The notes: generated from the letters alone by a model not told the origin. A DNA stretch of 64,000 nucleotides from Rhynchopus sp. YZ270_cl-10 (GCA_964035575.1 OZ037855.1:806001-870000), one strand, 5' to 3'; shown: positions 10,797 through 21,351, counted from the first letter of the stretch. Numbers and translations are program-made.

Positions 10797-13341
10797 GGCA
10801 CTATACCACCCACCCACCTACCCTACCCATTGAAACCACACTATGTCAACAATGCGACATGCAGGTTACCACCAAAAACTCTCACCACAAGCAACGCCGA
10901 CACCACACTCTCACACGCAAGCAGCGATTCACAGTATGGCTTCACACATGCAACGCAGAGTGACGATACTGACTGCAACCCCAGCAAGCTCTCCTAAGCG
11001 CACAACCCAGCCCAACCGCTCTCCTCACACTCATCTGACCCATAACCCAGCACTGGCAGAAAGTGTTCACCTGAAACACTTCGAGTCGCGTGAGAAAGCA
11101 AAGATTTCGAAGAGACGAAAACCGCACTCCCGCAGGTTCGCTCGCTAGATGGAAGCAGAGCGTCCAACTAACGGCAAGAACCAAGCTGTCAGGTCCCACC
11201 CCTCATCCCTCACCCCTCACCCTCCCACCCAATGCACTACGTCTACGTTCATGCAATGTCCCTCCGAACAGACCAATATGCACGACCCATGCCTGATACC
11301 CTAATACCAGCACCGATTGTGGATTGGCATTGCAACACTCTGCGACCAGCAATACCACCTGACCCACCTTCGCTCTACCCCCCTGCAATGCAAACGCATG
11401 TGTCGTACCTACACACCATCCTGGGGCAATCCTACAATGAAGCACCGAGATGCGACATCGTAGCTTTGAGGCGAGCAATTACACCTTGCCTTGGGTAACC
11501 CACCCTCCCCCACCCACCATCTCTTTCGGTGCAGGGTTGCAACCCAACTTATGACTCTCACAAGACCTTTCCTGCCTCCAGACAGAGAATGAACAGGAAA
11601 ATGACATCATAGGACTTCTACACACCTCATAGGCCCAGCGGACACTAGACACATCTTTGAAGAAAATAGAGTTCAGCTGATGGATAACGTATGCAAACTA
11701 CTAAGGAAATCGATACCACCTGAAAAGAGAAAATGTGGCATATTGCAGGACCTCTCGTACTCGCATCTACTGTGAATAGACATGGTTGGTCTGTGAGAGG
11801 CAGGTCAAAAAGTGGGTGGGAGATATCTTTTATTTTTTATAAGTGAAAGGGGGAGGTGAAAAAAGTGGTTAAAAAAACAAAAAAAAAAAAAAAAAAAATG
11901 GTTGGTTTTCTGTTGCTTTGAATTTTGTATTTTTCCCCGAAAAAAGCATTTTAATTCGGTGTTAACTGCAAAAGATAAGGACACGCAAGATTGCTTAAAC
12001 TTTGCTGAGTATCCTAGACTTACTCTCTCCTCTTAAGTCTCTTTTGGCTAACGCTCCTTAGTGGAAACAAGAGAAAAAAAAGGGGGGGGGTGGTGTGGCT
12101 GAAGGGGGGGTGATTCGCACTTCTTGCGCACTTTTCCGCACTTCTGCGCATTTCTTGCGCACTTTTTTCACCCCACACCAAAAAAATTCGAGGGCTGATT
12201 CGCACTTCTTGCGCACTTTTTGCGCCCCCCCATTCAGCCACACCAGAGGGGTAAAAAAGTTAACTTCTGGTTTCGGCGGTCTGATCCATTCAAGAAGAAG
12301 AAAATATGCCTCATTCTGGGGGTTGGAGGGGAAAGATAAAATTGGAAGTGCGAACAACTGTCTCTGCCGCAAACACTAACAATAACAAACACGAATTTGA
12401 AAATGAACAAAAAAAAAAAGTGCAGTTCATTAAAACACAACCAGCGCACAACCTCCCTTTCCCCTCCACTTCGACGGAACGAACTTACAGGAAACAATCG
12501 CACCACACGCAGGTTGGTTAATAAATCTCAACACAACCTGTGGGGGTGTCGTCCTGTAGCGACGCGAACCTTTTGTGGGGGAGGGGGGAAGGGATTGCCG
12601 TTCATGTGCTGTGTGTATAAATATAAAGTTCGGAAGATGAACCGACGCTCCGGCCACCTTTAAAAAGAAAACAAAACGGGAGAATGCAGGGTTTGAATGG
12701 ATGCATGAAATGAAGGGAACGGGAGTGGGATACGGGGGTGGCATTGTTACGTTGCAATAGGGGCAGCAGAAAAAGTGAATTTTTGCTGTCTTTGAAAACT
12801 TGGTTATATTAGTGTAGACACCCGAGGATGAACTCCACTGTAATTCAAGTCTTTATTTTCTTGGAAACTGAAACGCATGCTGTGGAAGAAGATTGAATTG
12901 TCATAGCAGACAGAATGGGGAGGGTTTAAAAAAAAAAAGGTGGGGTTGATAGTGCAAACGCCTTTGGGACGCAGGGACTGACACCCCACGGGTTATCTTA
13001 CAGGAATATTTTTCACTTTTTTTCTCGCAAAAAATATACCAGATGGGAAAAGGAGAAAGGGGGGAGGGAGAACAGAATGTATTGTTTGTAACCACAGTTG
13101 ATTTTTGCACAACAATGTATACTTTGGAAAGAAAATGTGAGCAAAAAACAGTATGACGCTTCTTGTCGTTGTTTTGTATCGACAAATTGCCTACTGAGGT
13201 GGGTGCCATGTTGTTCTCTTTGATGTGTTATAGCGCACCCACCACTCACAACAACTGTGTTCTGAAATGACCGGTACAATTTCGGTTTTCAGGGTTTTAC
13301 ACACACGCAATAATAACTAAAAAGGGGGGTATAAAAACAAG
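10797..13341. other. CA-rich then A/T-run spacer
   Basis: The part 10800-11520 is rich in C and A, unlike the A/T-rich spacers. It resembles in texture the stretches at 23.5-25.3 and 48.5-49.5 kb. Open frames on both strands here are unconvincing. The part 11800-13340 is A/T-run spacer with the TTGCGCAC repeats (12108-12225). Hairpin-type motifs lie at 12797-12843 (AAAACTTGGTTATATTAGTG) and 12948-12975 (AGTGCAAACGCC). No gene is supported. Confidence 0.4.
12108..12225. repeat. clustered TTCTTGCGCACTTTT repeats
   Basis: The motif GATTCGCACTTCTTGCGCAC followed by TTTT occurs at 12112 and again near 12196. Degenerate copies lie between (CCGCACTTCTGCGCATTTCTT). GTGCGCAA/TTGCGCAC makes each unit partly palindromic. 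The origin is unknown. Confidence 0.7.
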
Positions 13342-13665
13342 TCAAGAATGTATGGTTAAGAAACCTTTTAACGCGATCATCGCTGCTTCTCTGCGGGCAA
13401 ATTCGATCTGACGAACTATTTGCCACGCATCCTGGCTGACTGTGTCCCCAACTAACATACAGCACCTAGCATGCTGGGGGACAAAGCAAAGGGACAACGA
13501 AGTATAAAGTAACCTTTGATACCGTACAGGCCACCTCTTCGGTGTGAAGTGGCACGTAGTAGTCAAAAGAAGAGAGGAAGATATCTGAGTATTCTGGTTG
13601 CCCACATGGGACATAAAGGGGGCACCTTTCCAACAAAGAGTTCTTGTTGCTGAGTGACGTCGCAT
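13342..13665 (-). CDS. possible small protein, 107 aa, unknown
   Basis: An ATG-led frame runs from MRRHSATRTL to a helical C-terminus (DAWQIVRQIEFARREAAMIA). The evidence for expression is context. On the minus strand a long pyrimidine tract ending GTGCAG (AG at 13741-13740) lies about 75 bases upstream, and this ATG is the first after it. The N-terminus is rich in Arg, Ser and Thr with few acids, as in mitochondrial presequences. An alternative reading removes a 49-bp intron (donor GTATCA at 13522, acceptor CCCCAG at 13474) and joins a different upstream frame to the same C-terminus. That reading gives a more protein-like sequence but lacks an ATG. I cannot decide between them. No family is recognised. 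Confidence 0.4.
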   Translation of the reverse strand: MRRHSATRTLCWKGAPFMSHVGNQNTQISSSLLLTTTCHFTPKRWPVRYQRLLYTSLSLCFVPQHARCCMLVGDTVSQDAWQIVRQIEFARREAAMIALKGFLTIHS

Positions 13666-13739
13666 GCACGGTGCGTTGCGGACAAATCTTCTCAGCAACA
13701 AAAGTGATTCAGGCGAATTTGTAATTCTGGTTCTATTCT

Positions 13740-13775
13740 CTGCACGCGAAACGGTGCAAAAGCAAAAAAAAAAGA
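13740..13775 (-). promoter_or_regulatory. putative splice acceptor (pyrimidine tract plus AG)
   Basis: Minus strand: a tract of C and T, interrupted by a few other bases, ends GTGCAG. The AG is at 13741-13740. It resembles trans-splice acceptors before other starts in the window and would serve the small gene below it. Confidence 0.4.
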
Positions 13776-14020
13776 GGGGAGGGGAGGGGTGGCCCAGGCT
13801 AGTTTTGAGAGGAGTATGGTGGGCCCAGGGAGACGGAAGGAGGAAAATTAGCCTGGGTGATCACGCACTCACGTATAAAAAAGAAACTAAAACTTGATGA
13901 ATGTGCGTCACGCGCACAATACATCCAGAAACAAATGAAAGAAGAAAACCTGAAAGATGACGTGCCTCACAACTATTACAGCTTTCAGGCTTTTCTTCGG
14001 GGGGGGAGGTAAACAATAAA

Positions 14021-14160
14021 CATACATGGTAGTCTGGCCGACTGTGCCAGACTCAAGACACCCAATTTGTTGATTTTTTCTTGACTTCGGAAAATCAAGA
14101 AAAAGTCAAGAAAATTCAGGATTTCAAAAGTCTGGCAGAGTCGGTCAGACTACCTGTATG
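14021..14160. repeat. 140-bp near-palindrome 3' of the EGF-like gene
   Basis: The left arm CATACATGGTAGTCTGGCCG (14021 onward, to 14054) pairs with 14128-14160 over about 30 bases with a few mismatches. An inner pair, TTCTTGACTT with AAGTCAAGAA, lies within. Together they could fold into one long stem-loop that starts 64 bases beyond the stop of the giant gene. It could act in 3' end processing, or be a tiny MITE that landed there. Confidence 0.65.
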
Positions 14161-14223
14161 AATAAAAGTAAAAAAAAATCTATAAAAAAGGGTGAAGCTG
14201 GCAGTGTTTTTAGTAACAAATGC

Positions 14224-17200
14224 TCAAATACTAGCCATCTCCATCTTTGGTGGTGGGGTGTGCATGCTCATGCACTCTCCATCATCTCCATACGCCTGGT
14301 GCTGAGTATCCATAAACTCATCCAGACTCACGCTCTCGTTGCCCATCTTCTTCCTTGCACCTGCTGCGAGTGCACCGGCACAACCCACAACACCAAGTCC
14401 TGCCAGCAGCCACACCCACCACGGCATCCCGCTGTCGTCGTCCTCTGGCGCAGGTGTCTCCTCCTCAGCACCCCCAAGGGTTGTGAAACCAAGGTCCTTC
14501 AGGTCCTGTGTGGGGTTCTTGTGTGCCTCCTCAAGCGCCTTCTGCGCGCCGGCTCCGTTGTCGCCGGTGAACGTCGTCCCCACGCCGATGCTCCCGTCGG
14601 GAAGTGTTGTCGTCGTCACCTCAAACTCATCCTCGGGCACACCTGTCTTCTCAGACACGATCCGCTTGTACTCCTTCTTGTCAAATGGCTTCCCCCCGCC
14701 CACAGTCTGGTTCACACGTCCCGTCACCTCCGTCGTCATCGGCACACGTGTCTCTGGCACATTCGGAGGGAATGTCTCTGGCACAGCCGGAGGGAGTGTC
14801 GGTACGACGTTCGGAGGGAATGTCGGTGCAGCAGTGTCCACAGGCACCAGGGTGTCGATGCCAGGCTCACTTGTGGCACGCGGGTCGCAGTTTGCAGGCT
14901 GCCCCCTCGCCTTCGTTCCTGTCTGCACGCAGGCGCACATGTAGTCGCGTCTCGCCGTGTAGCGCGTGTCATCGTCAACACATGTCTGGTCCGCACCACA
15001 AGGCTTCTTCTCGCACTCATCCAACTCGCACGTCGCAGCACCGCCCACTGCCTGCACGCCGTTCGCACACGTGCACGTGAAGTCCTTCAAAGTGTCAAAC
15101 CCTTGGTTCGGGTCCTCACACTTCTGGTCACTCCCACACGGAGCGTTCCTGCACTCATCGGAGAAGCACCTTGCAGGTCCGTCCACGTTCGTCCTCGCAA
15201 CGTTGTCGCATGTGCACACGAAGTCGTGTTTCGACAGGTAGCTCGTATCGGGGTCATTGCAAGTCTGTCCCATTCCACACGGGGGAATCGTCGGTGTAGT
15301 GCACTCGTCTTCCTCGCAAGTCGCCGAACCTCCAGTCGCCTGCACACCGTTGCTGTCACATGTGCACGTGAAGTCCTTCAGGCTGGTTCTTGCTGGGTTT
15401 GGGTCGCTGCAGGTCTGTCCCATCCCACAAGGAGAGTTCCTGCACTCGTCAGAGAAGCATGTGGCAGGTCCGTCCACCTTTGTGAGAGACGCGTCATTGT
15501 CACATGTGCACACGAAGTCGTGCTGGGACATGTAGCTCATGTCAGGGTCATTGCAGGTCTGTCCTGTTCCACACGGTGTTGCTACACACTCATCCACTTC
15601 GCAGGTGGCAGCACCTCCAGTCGCCTGCACACCGTTGCTGTCACATGTGCATGTGAAGTCCTTCAGGCTGGTTCTTGCTGGGTTTGGGTCGTTGCAGGTC
15701 TGTCCCATTGCACAAGGAGAGTTCCTGCACTCGTCAGAGAAGCATGTGGCGGGTCCGTCCACCTTTGTGAGAGCTGCGTCGTTGTCACATGTGCACACGA
15801 AGTCGTGCTGGGACATGTAGCTCATGTCAGGGTCATTGCAGGTCTGTCCCGTTCCACACGGTGTTGCTACACATTCATCCACTTCGCAGGTGGCAGCACC
15901 TCCAGTCGCCTGCACACCGTTGCTGTCACATGTGCATGTGAAGTCCTTCAGGCTGGTTCTTGCTGGGTTTGGGTCGTTGCAGGTCTGTCCCATTGCACAA
16001 GGAGAGTTCCTGCATTCATCAGAGAAGCATGTGGCGGGTCCGTCCACCTTTGTGAGAGCTGCGTCGTTGTCACATGTGCACATGAAGTCGTGCTGGGATA
16101 GGTAGCTTGTATCGGGGTCATTGCAGGTCTGTCCCGTTCCACACGGTGTTGCTACACACTCATCCACTTCGCAGGTGGCAGCACCTCCAGTCGCCTGCAC
16201 ACCGTTGCTGTCACATGTGCATGTGAAGTCTTTCAGGCTGGTTCTTGCTGGGTTTGGGTCATTGCAGGTCTGTCCCATTGCACAAGGAGAGTTCCTGCAC
16301 TCGTCAGAGAAGCATGTGGCGGGTCCGTCCACCTTTGTGAGAGCTGCGTCGTTGTCACATGTGCACACGAAGTCGTGCTGGGACATGTAGCTCATGTCAG
16401 GGTCATTGCAGGTCTGTCCCGTTCCACACGGCGTTGCTACACACTCATCCACTTCGCAGGTGGCAGCACCTCCAGTCGCCTGCACACCGTTGCTGTCACA
16501 TGTGCATGTGAAGTCCTTCAGGCTGGTTCTTGCTGGGTTTGGGTCGTTGCAGGTCTGTCCCATTGCACAAGGAGAGTTCCTGCACTCGTCAGAGAAGCAT
16601 GTGGCGGGTCCGTCCACCTTTGTGAGAGCTGCGTCGTTGTCACATGTGCACATGAAGTCGTGCTGGGACACGTAGCTCGTATCGGGGTCATTGCAGGTCT
16701 GTCCCGTTCCACACGGTGTTGCTACACACTCATCCACTTCGCAGGTGGCAGCACCTCCAGTCGCCTGCACACCGTTGCTGTCACATGTGCACGTGAAGTC
16801 AAGCACACTGGTTGGGGCTTTGTTCGCATCCAAGCAGGTCTGGCCAACTGCGCACGGGGAAGCGAGACACTCGTCCACTTCACATGTTGCCAACGCACCG
16901 ACCATCTTCCCCGCTGCCGGTGCCCTGCACGAGCACTCAAAGTCGTCCTTGCTTGCATCTGTCTGCACGGGGTCTGCACAGTCCTGACTCGAGCCGCAAG
17001 GGTCCGTCTCACACTCATCCACAACGCACACTGCAGGCATTCCTGTTGCAGAGCCCGTCCCCGTGACACACGTGCACAAGTAGTCCAGAGTGCTTGCCAC
17101 TGTCGTGTCAGGGTCCACACAGGTCTGCCCGCTGCAGGGGTCGGAGAGGCACTCGTCGTTGCTTCCTGACATGCAGGTTGCAGGCCCACCCACGTTCTTC

Positions 17201-20200
17201 ACTCCATTCGCACACTCGCACTCGAAGTCTGTCAGAGAGTTCGCTGCGTTGTTTGTGTCTGTGCACTTCTGTGTACCACATGGCATCGTGAGACACTCGT
17301 CAACTGTGCACATCGCTGCAGACCCTGTCTGTGTGATCGCAGCATCGTTGCTGCATGTACACACAAAGTCGTTCCTCGACGCAATCTTCGTGTCAGCATC
17401 AACGCACGACTGACCTGCACCGCAAGGGGTCGTTGCACACTCGTCAACTTCGCACATTGCAACCTGTGCACCTGTTGCAAACACAGCAACGTCATTGTCG
17501 CAGGTGCACGTGAAGTCCTTGATGCTTCCGGGTGATGGGTTCGGATCGTTGCAAGTCTGCCCAACAGAACACGGGTTTGGGGTGCACTCGTCCTTCGAGC
17601 ACGTCGCAGGTCCGTCGACATTTGTGAGATCTGCGTCGTTGTCACATGTGCACACGAAGTCGTGCTGGGAAGCATACTTGGTGTCGGGATCGTTGCAGGT
17701 CTGCCCTGTTCCACAAGGGGCCACCATCGGAGCTGTGCACTCGTCAATGGCACAAGTAGCGGCAGTGCCAGTTGCAAATACGGCCATATCATCGTCACAG
17801 GTGCACGTAAAGTCCTTGATGCTTCCGGGTGATGGGTTCGGGTCGTTGCAAGTCTGTCCAACAGAACACGGGTTTGGGGTGCACTCATCCTTCGAGCACG
17901 TCGCAGGTCCGTCGACATTTGTGAGAGTTGCGTCGTTGTCACATGTGCACACGAAGTCGTGCTGGGAACCATACTTGGTGTCGGGATCGTTGCAGGTTTG
18001 TCCTGTTCCACAAGGGGGCATCATCGGAGCTGTGCACTCGTCAATGGCACAAGTAGCGGCAGTGCCAGTTGCAAACACGGACATGTCATCGTCACAGGTG
18101 CACGTGAAGTCCTTGATGCTTCCAGGTGATGGGTTGGGATCGTTGCAAGTCTGTCCAACAGAACACGGGTTTGGGGTGCACTCGTCCTTCGAGCACGTCG
18201 CAGGTCCGTCGACATTTGTGAGAGTTGCGTCGTTGTCGCATGTGCACACGAAGTCGTGCTGGGAAGCATACTTGGTGTCGGGATCGTTGCAGGTTTGTCC
18301 TGTTCCACAAGGGGGCATCATCGGAGCTGTGCACTCGTCAATGGCACAAGTCGCAGCAGTGCCAGTTGCAAACACGGACATGTCATCGTCACAGGTGCAC
18401 GTGAAGTCCTTGATGCTTCCAGGTGATGGGTTCGGATCGTTGCAAGTCTGTCCAGCAGAACACGGGTTTGGGGTGCACTCATCCTTCGAGCACGTCGCAG
18501 GTCCGTCGACATTTGTGAGAGCTGCGTCGTTGTCACATGTGCACACGAAGTCGTGCTGGGAACCATACTTGGTGTCAGGGTCGCTGCAAGTCTGCCCTGT
18601 TCCACAAGGGGGCATCATCGGAGCTGTGCACTCGTCAATGGCACAAGTAGCGGCAGTGCCAGTTGCAAATACGGCCATATCATCGTCACAGGTGCACGTG
18701 AAGTCCTTGATGCTTCCGGGTGATGGGTTCGGATCGTTGCAAGTCTGTCCAACAGAACACGGGTTTGGGGTGCACTCATCCTTGGAACACGTCGCGGGTC
18801 CGTCGACATTTGTGAGAGCTGCGTCGTTGTCACATGTGCACACGAAGTCGTGCTGGGAAGCATACTTGGTGTCGGGATCGTTGCAGGTTTGTCCTGTTCC
18901 ACAAGGGGGCATCATCGGAGCTGTGCACTCGTCAATGGCACAAGTCGCAGCAGTGCCAGTTGCAAACACGGACATGTCATCGTCACAGGTGCACGTGAAG
19001 TCCTTGATGCTTCCGGGTGATGGGTTGGGATCGTTGCAAGTCTGTCCCATCCCACATGGCACCGCAAGACACTCGTCAGAGAAGCATGTGGCAGGTCCAT
19101 CGAAATTTGTGATGGCGGCGTCATTGTCACATGTGCACACGAAGTCGTGCTGGGAACCATACTTGGTATCAGGGTCATTGCAGGTCTGTCCTGTTCCACA
19201 TGGAGCTGCCACACACTCGTCAATGGCACACGTCGCCGCAGCACCTGTTGCGAAGACAGCCATATCATCGTCACAGGTGCACGTGAAGTCCTTGATGCTT
19301 GTCGGTGATGTGTTCGGGTCAGCACAAGTCTGCCCAACCCCGCATGGCGCAGGAACCTCTAAACACTCGTCCAGGATCTGAACCTCGTTCGCCTTGTAGC
19401 GCATGAAGAAGGCCTCGTTCGTGTGGAAGCGGCGCCCAGGGGAAGACGGGTCGCTCCCCCACGAGTACCCGTAGCCACCCTCGTCGTAGGTGCACGTGTT
19501 CCCCTTGCCCGACTGCGTGCCGTGTGCGGTGCGCCCCACAAGGTTCGGCGAGCCGTCAATGTTCCGCTTCCATGTGTGCGCCCACACAACGTCGCCAGTC
19601 GACGTCGTAGTCCACACCGTCTCCTCAGCCCACTGTGTCATCGACGTCACCTCGAAGGGTGTTGTAATCTGCTTCCCGTCCCCGTCCAGCTCCACAAGCT
19701 GGTACCTGTTCGGGTAGAAGTGGTCTGTGTCCATGTCACCCCACCCAAGCAGGAAGCGGTCGCAGTCGCCTGTCCCAAGCTTCGCCAGCTTCGCACTGCG
19801 GGCGCGCAGTGTGGGTGTCAGACCTGTCGGCCACGTCTTCAGCGTGATGGTCCCGTCCACCGTCACACGCATGAACCCAACGTTGTTCGACTTTGTGCCG
19901 TACGAGTCGTACTCCTCGGGTCCCACCCACACAACCGCAAAGCCGTCGCCACAGGGGACAATGTCCCCAAGCCAGCCTCCGATGGCCTGGCTGTACACGT
20001 TGCTGAACGGCGCCAGGGCAATGGGTCCGATCTTCGAGTTCACGTGGGTGCGCATCGTCATCCCGTTCTTGAAGACGTTTCCCGCATCGCACGCCTGCTT
20101 GCTGTCCGCAGGGTCTGTGCACTGCCCTCCCGAGTCCGAGCAGCACAGCGCCGCCAGCTCGTCCAGGTCTGCGTTGTACACCATCCGCCCTGTCTGCGTG

Positions 20201-21351
20201 TGGCCGTTCTGGCACGCCCACCCGCTCCCAGCACCCCTCACCCACGTCTCCGTGTCTGCGTCGTACATCCGCATCTCGTCTGCAACGTGGATGCCCCAAC
20301 CTGCGTTGTAGAACGCCACGTACCAGTTCTTCGTCGGCACCCACTCCAGGTAGCGGAAGTCGGCTCCCTTCTGGAACGGGTACTTCCCCTCCTCGTCGCC
20401 GTTGGCCGCAATCACCTCATCGGGGAGCACCGTGAACCGACGCACCTCCTTCGACAGGTCGTACTCCACCTCCACAATCTTCAGGTTCCCCACCGACCCG
20501 CCCCAGGCAACGTCGTACTCCGCACACAGCATTGCCAGCTTGTCGCCCTTCCCGCGGATGATGTTCCCACCCTGCACACATCCGGGCAGCTTCAGCTCCT
20601 TCCCAATCGTCGCCTCCGTGTCGCTGTAGGTCACCTTCGTCACATACGTCGCCGCAGTGGTGAAGTCCTGTGTGTCCTCCTGCCAGTACACAAACATCGA
20701 GTTCGGGTCGTTCCAGTCCGCAAGCGTCTGCAGCGGCGCAGGCTGGCCGTTGCAGAAGTTCTCCGGACGCATCGACGTCAGTGTGCGTGCCCCCGTCGCA
20801 CCACGCACACGCCCCGACATGCAGTTCTGGTACACCGTCAGGCTCTCCACCGCACCCATCACCTTGTTCGCCTGCGGTCTGCATGGGCATTGGTTCCCCA
20901 CGGTGTTCCCCGCCTTCATGTCCACGCACCCGTCGTAGCTTGCCTTCCAGTGCGGTGCCCACTGCTGCTGGATGAACGTCACATCGTTCTCGCACGTCTT
21001 CATGGTGATCCCAAAGTACACATGCAGGCACAGCGTCTCCGTCGCTGCTGGGTAGATCGCCTGCAGGTTGTTTGCCGCCGGTGTGTCCCAGATGAACTTC
21101 GTTGCCGAAGCCAGCTCCGTCACACAGTCGACCTTGGTGAAGGTGAAGTCCCCGTTGTACGAGAGACACATCCCATCATCCATGTCCTTCACGTACGTCT
21201 CCCCCGTCGCCTGGTCGTAGCCTACCGCCTCAATGCAGTACTTGTACTTCCCCGGCCCACACAGCGCATTCGGCATGTCCCCTCCCAGCACTCCGGCACT
21301 GCTCAGCGCAAGCAGCAGCATCACTGCACACACCCGCCTCATCGCTGCCAT
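14224..21351 (-). CDS. giant type I membrane protein with 31 EGF-like units, 2375 aa
   Basis: The start chosen is MAAMRRVCAV, which gives a classic signal peptide (residues 1-24). The open frame runs 40 codons further upstream without sense. Residues 30-150 contain a ricin-B-like pattern (CLSYNGDF, then CLHVYF...QQQW). Residues 150-660 form a Cys-containing ectodomain I do not recognise. From 661 to about 2150 there are 31 units of 46-51 residues of the form DEC-PCG-GQTC-DP-DF-CTC-C. Six Cys per unit and the DEC opening fit EGF-like, possibly calcium-binding, modules. A Pro/Thr-rich spacer and a SEA-like stretch follow. Then come one membrane helix (about 2309-2332, WWVWLLAGLGVVG) and a 43-residue cytoplasmic tail. 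It is probably a surface adhesion or receptor protein. There is no intron. Long open frames on the opposite strand are shadows. Confidence 0.92.
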   Translation of the reverse strand: MAAMRRVCAVMLLLALSSAGVLGGDMPNALCGPGKYKYCIEAVGYDQATGETYVKDMDDGMCLSYNGDFTFTKVDCVTELASATKFIWDTPAANNLQAIYPAATETLCLHVYFGITMKTCENDVTFIQQQWAPHWKASYDGCVDMKAGNTVGNQCPCRPQANKVMGAVESLTVYQNCMSGRVRGATGARTLTSMRPENFCNGQPAPLQTLADWNDPNSMFVYWQEDTQDFTTAATYVTKVTYSDTEATIGKELKLPGCVQGGNIIRGKGDKLAMLCAEYDVAWGGSVGNLKIVEVEYDLSKEVRRFTVLPDEVIAANGDEEGKYPFQKGADFRYLEWVPTKNWYVAFYNAGWGIHVADEMRMYDADTETWVRGAGSGWACQNGHTQTGRMVYNADLDELAALCCSDSGGQCTDPADSKQACDAGNVFKNGMTMRTHVNSKIGPIALAPFSNVYSQAIGGWLGDIVPCGDGFAVVWVGPEEYDSYGTKSNNVGFMRVTVDGTITLKTWPTGLTPTLRARSAKLAKLGTGDCDRFLLGWGDMDTDHFYPNRYQLVELDGDGKQITTPFEVTSMTQWAEETVWTTTSTGDVVWAHTWKRNIDGSPNLVGRTAHGTQSGKGNTCTYDEGGYGYSWGSDPSSPGRRFHTNEAFFMRYKANEVQILDECLEVPAPCGVGQTCADPNTSPTSIKDFTCTCDDDMAVFATGAAATCAIDECVAAPCGTGQTCNDPDTKYGSQHDFVCTCDNDAAITNFDGPATCFSDECLAVPCGMGQTCNDPNPSPGSIKDFTCTCDDDMSVFATGTAATCAIDECTAPMMPPCGTGQTCNDPDTKYASQHDFVCTCDNDAALTNVDGPATCSKDECTPNPCSVGQTCNDPNPSPGSIKDFTCTCDDDMAVFATGTAATCAIDECTAPMMPPCGTGQTCSDPDTKYGSQHDFVCTCDNDAALTNVDGPATCSKDECTPNPCSAGQTCNDPNPSPGSIKDFTCTCDDDMSVFATGTAATCAIDECTAPMMPPCGTGQTCNDPDTKYASQHDFVCTCDNDATLTNVDGPATCSKDECTPNPCSVGQTCNDPNPSPGSIKDFTCTCDDDMSVFATGTAATCAIDECTAPMMPPCGTGQTCNDPDTKYGSQHDFVCTCDNDATLTNVDGPATCSKDECTPNPCSVGQTCNDPNPSPGSIKDFTCTCDDDMAVFATGTAATCAIDECTAPMVAPCGTGQTCNDPDTKYASQHDFVCTCDNDADLTNVDGPATCSKDECTPNPCSVGQTCNDPNPSPGSIKDFTCTCDNDVAVFATGAQVAMCEVDECATTPCGAGQSCVDADTKIASRNDFVCTCSNDAAITQTGSAAMCTVDECLTMPCGTQKCTDTNNAANSLTDFECECANGVKNVGGPATCMSGSNDECLSDPCSGQTCVDPDTTVASTLDYLCTCVTGTGSATGMPAVCVVDECETDPCGSSQDCADPVQTDASKDDFECSCRAPAAGKMVGALATCEVDECLASPCAVGQTCLDANKAPTSVLDFTCTCDSNGVQATGGAATCEVDECVATPCGTGQTCNDPDTSYVSQHDFMCTCDNDAALTKVDGPATCFSDECRNSPCAMGQTCNDPNPARTSLKDFTCTCDSNGVQATGGAATCEVDECVATPCGTGQTCNDPDMSYMSQHDFVCTCDNDAALTKVDGPATCFSDECRNSPCAMGQTCNDPNPARTSLKDFTCTCDSNGVQATGGAATCEVDECVATPCGTGQTCNDPDTSYLSQHDFMCTCDNDAALTKVDGPATCFSDECRNSPCAMGQTCNDPNPARTSLKDFTCTCDSNGVQATGGAATCEVDECVATPCGTGQTCNDPDMSYMSQHDFVCTCDNDAALTKVDGPATCFSDECRNSPCAMGQTCNDPNPARTSLKDFTCTCDSNGVQATGGAATCEVDECVATPCGTGQTCNDPDMSYMSQHDFVCTCDNDASLTKVDGPATCFSDECRNSPCGMGQTCSDPNPARTSLKDFTCTCDSNGVQATGGSATCEEDECTTPTIPPCGMGQTCNDPDTSYLSKHDFVCTCDNVARTNVDGPARCFSDECRNAPCGSDQKCEDPNQGFDTLKDFTCTCANGVQAVGGAATCELDECEKKPCGADQTCVDDDTRYTARRDYMCACVQTGTKARGQPANCDPRATSEPGIDTLVPVDTAAPTFPPNVVPTLPPAVPETFPPNVPETRVPMTTEVTGRVNQTVGGGKPFDKKEYKRIVSEKTGVPEDEFEVTTTTLPDGSIGVGTTFTGDNGAGAQKALEEAHKNPTQDLKDLGFTTLGGAEEETPAPEDDDSGMPWWVWLLAGLGVVGCAGALAAGARKKMGNESVSLDEFMDTQHQAYGDDGECMSMHTPPPKMEMASI
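15300..16770 (-). repeat. 285-bp tandem array inside the EGF-like gene
   Basis: Pairs of EGF-like units (DECRNSPC and DECVATPC types) repeat every 285 bp (95 codons). About five periods are nearly identical in DNA. Residue changes are few and clustered (T/M and V/L/M around DPDxSYxSQHDF). This is a higher-order dimer array distinct from the 297-bp one upstream in the same gene. Confidence 0.85.
17480..19070 (-). repeat. 297-bp tandem array inside the EGF-like gene
   Basis: Alternating units DECTPNPC and DECTAPMMPPC repeat every 297 bp (99 codons). About five periods differ at only a few codons. It is separated from the 285-bp array by five diverged single units (17.0-17.5 kb). The gene thus grew twice by dimer duplication. 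Confidence 0.85.

Noticed and set aside
10462-10997. Open frames of MYDVRCT repeats on both strands
   Set aside because: They are translations of the 7-bp array, where a 21-base supercycle keeps all frames open.
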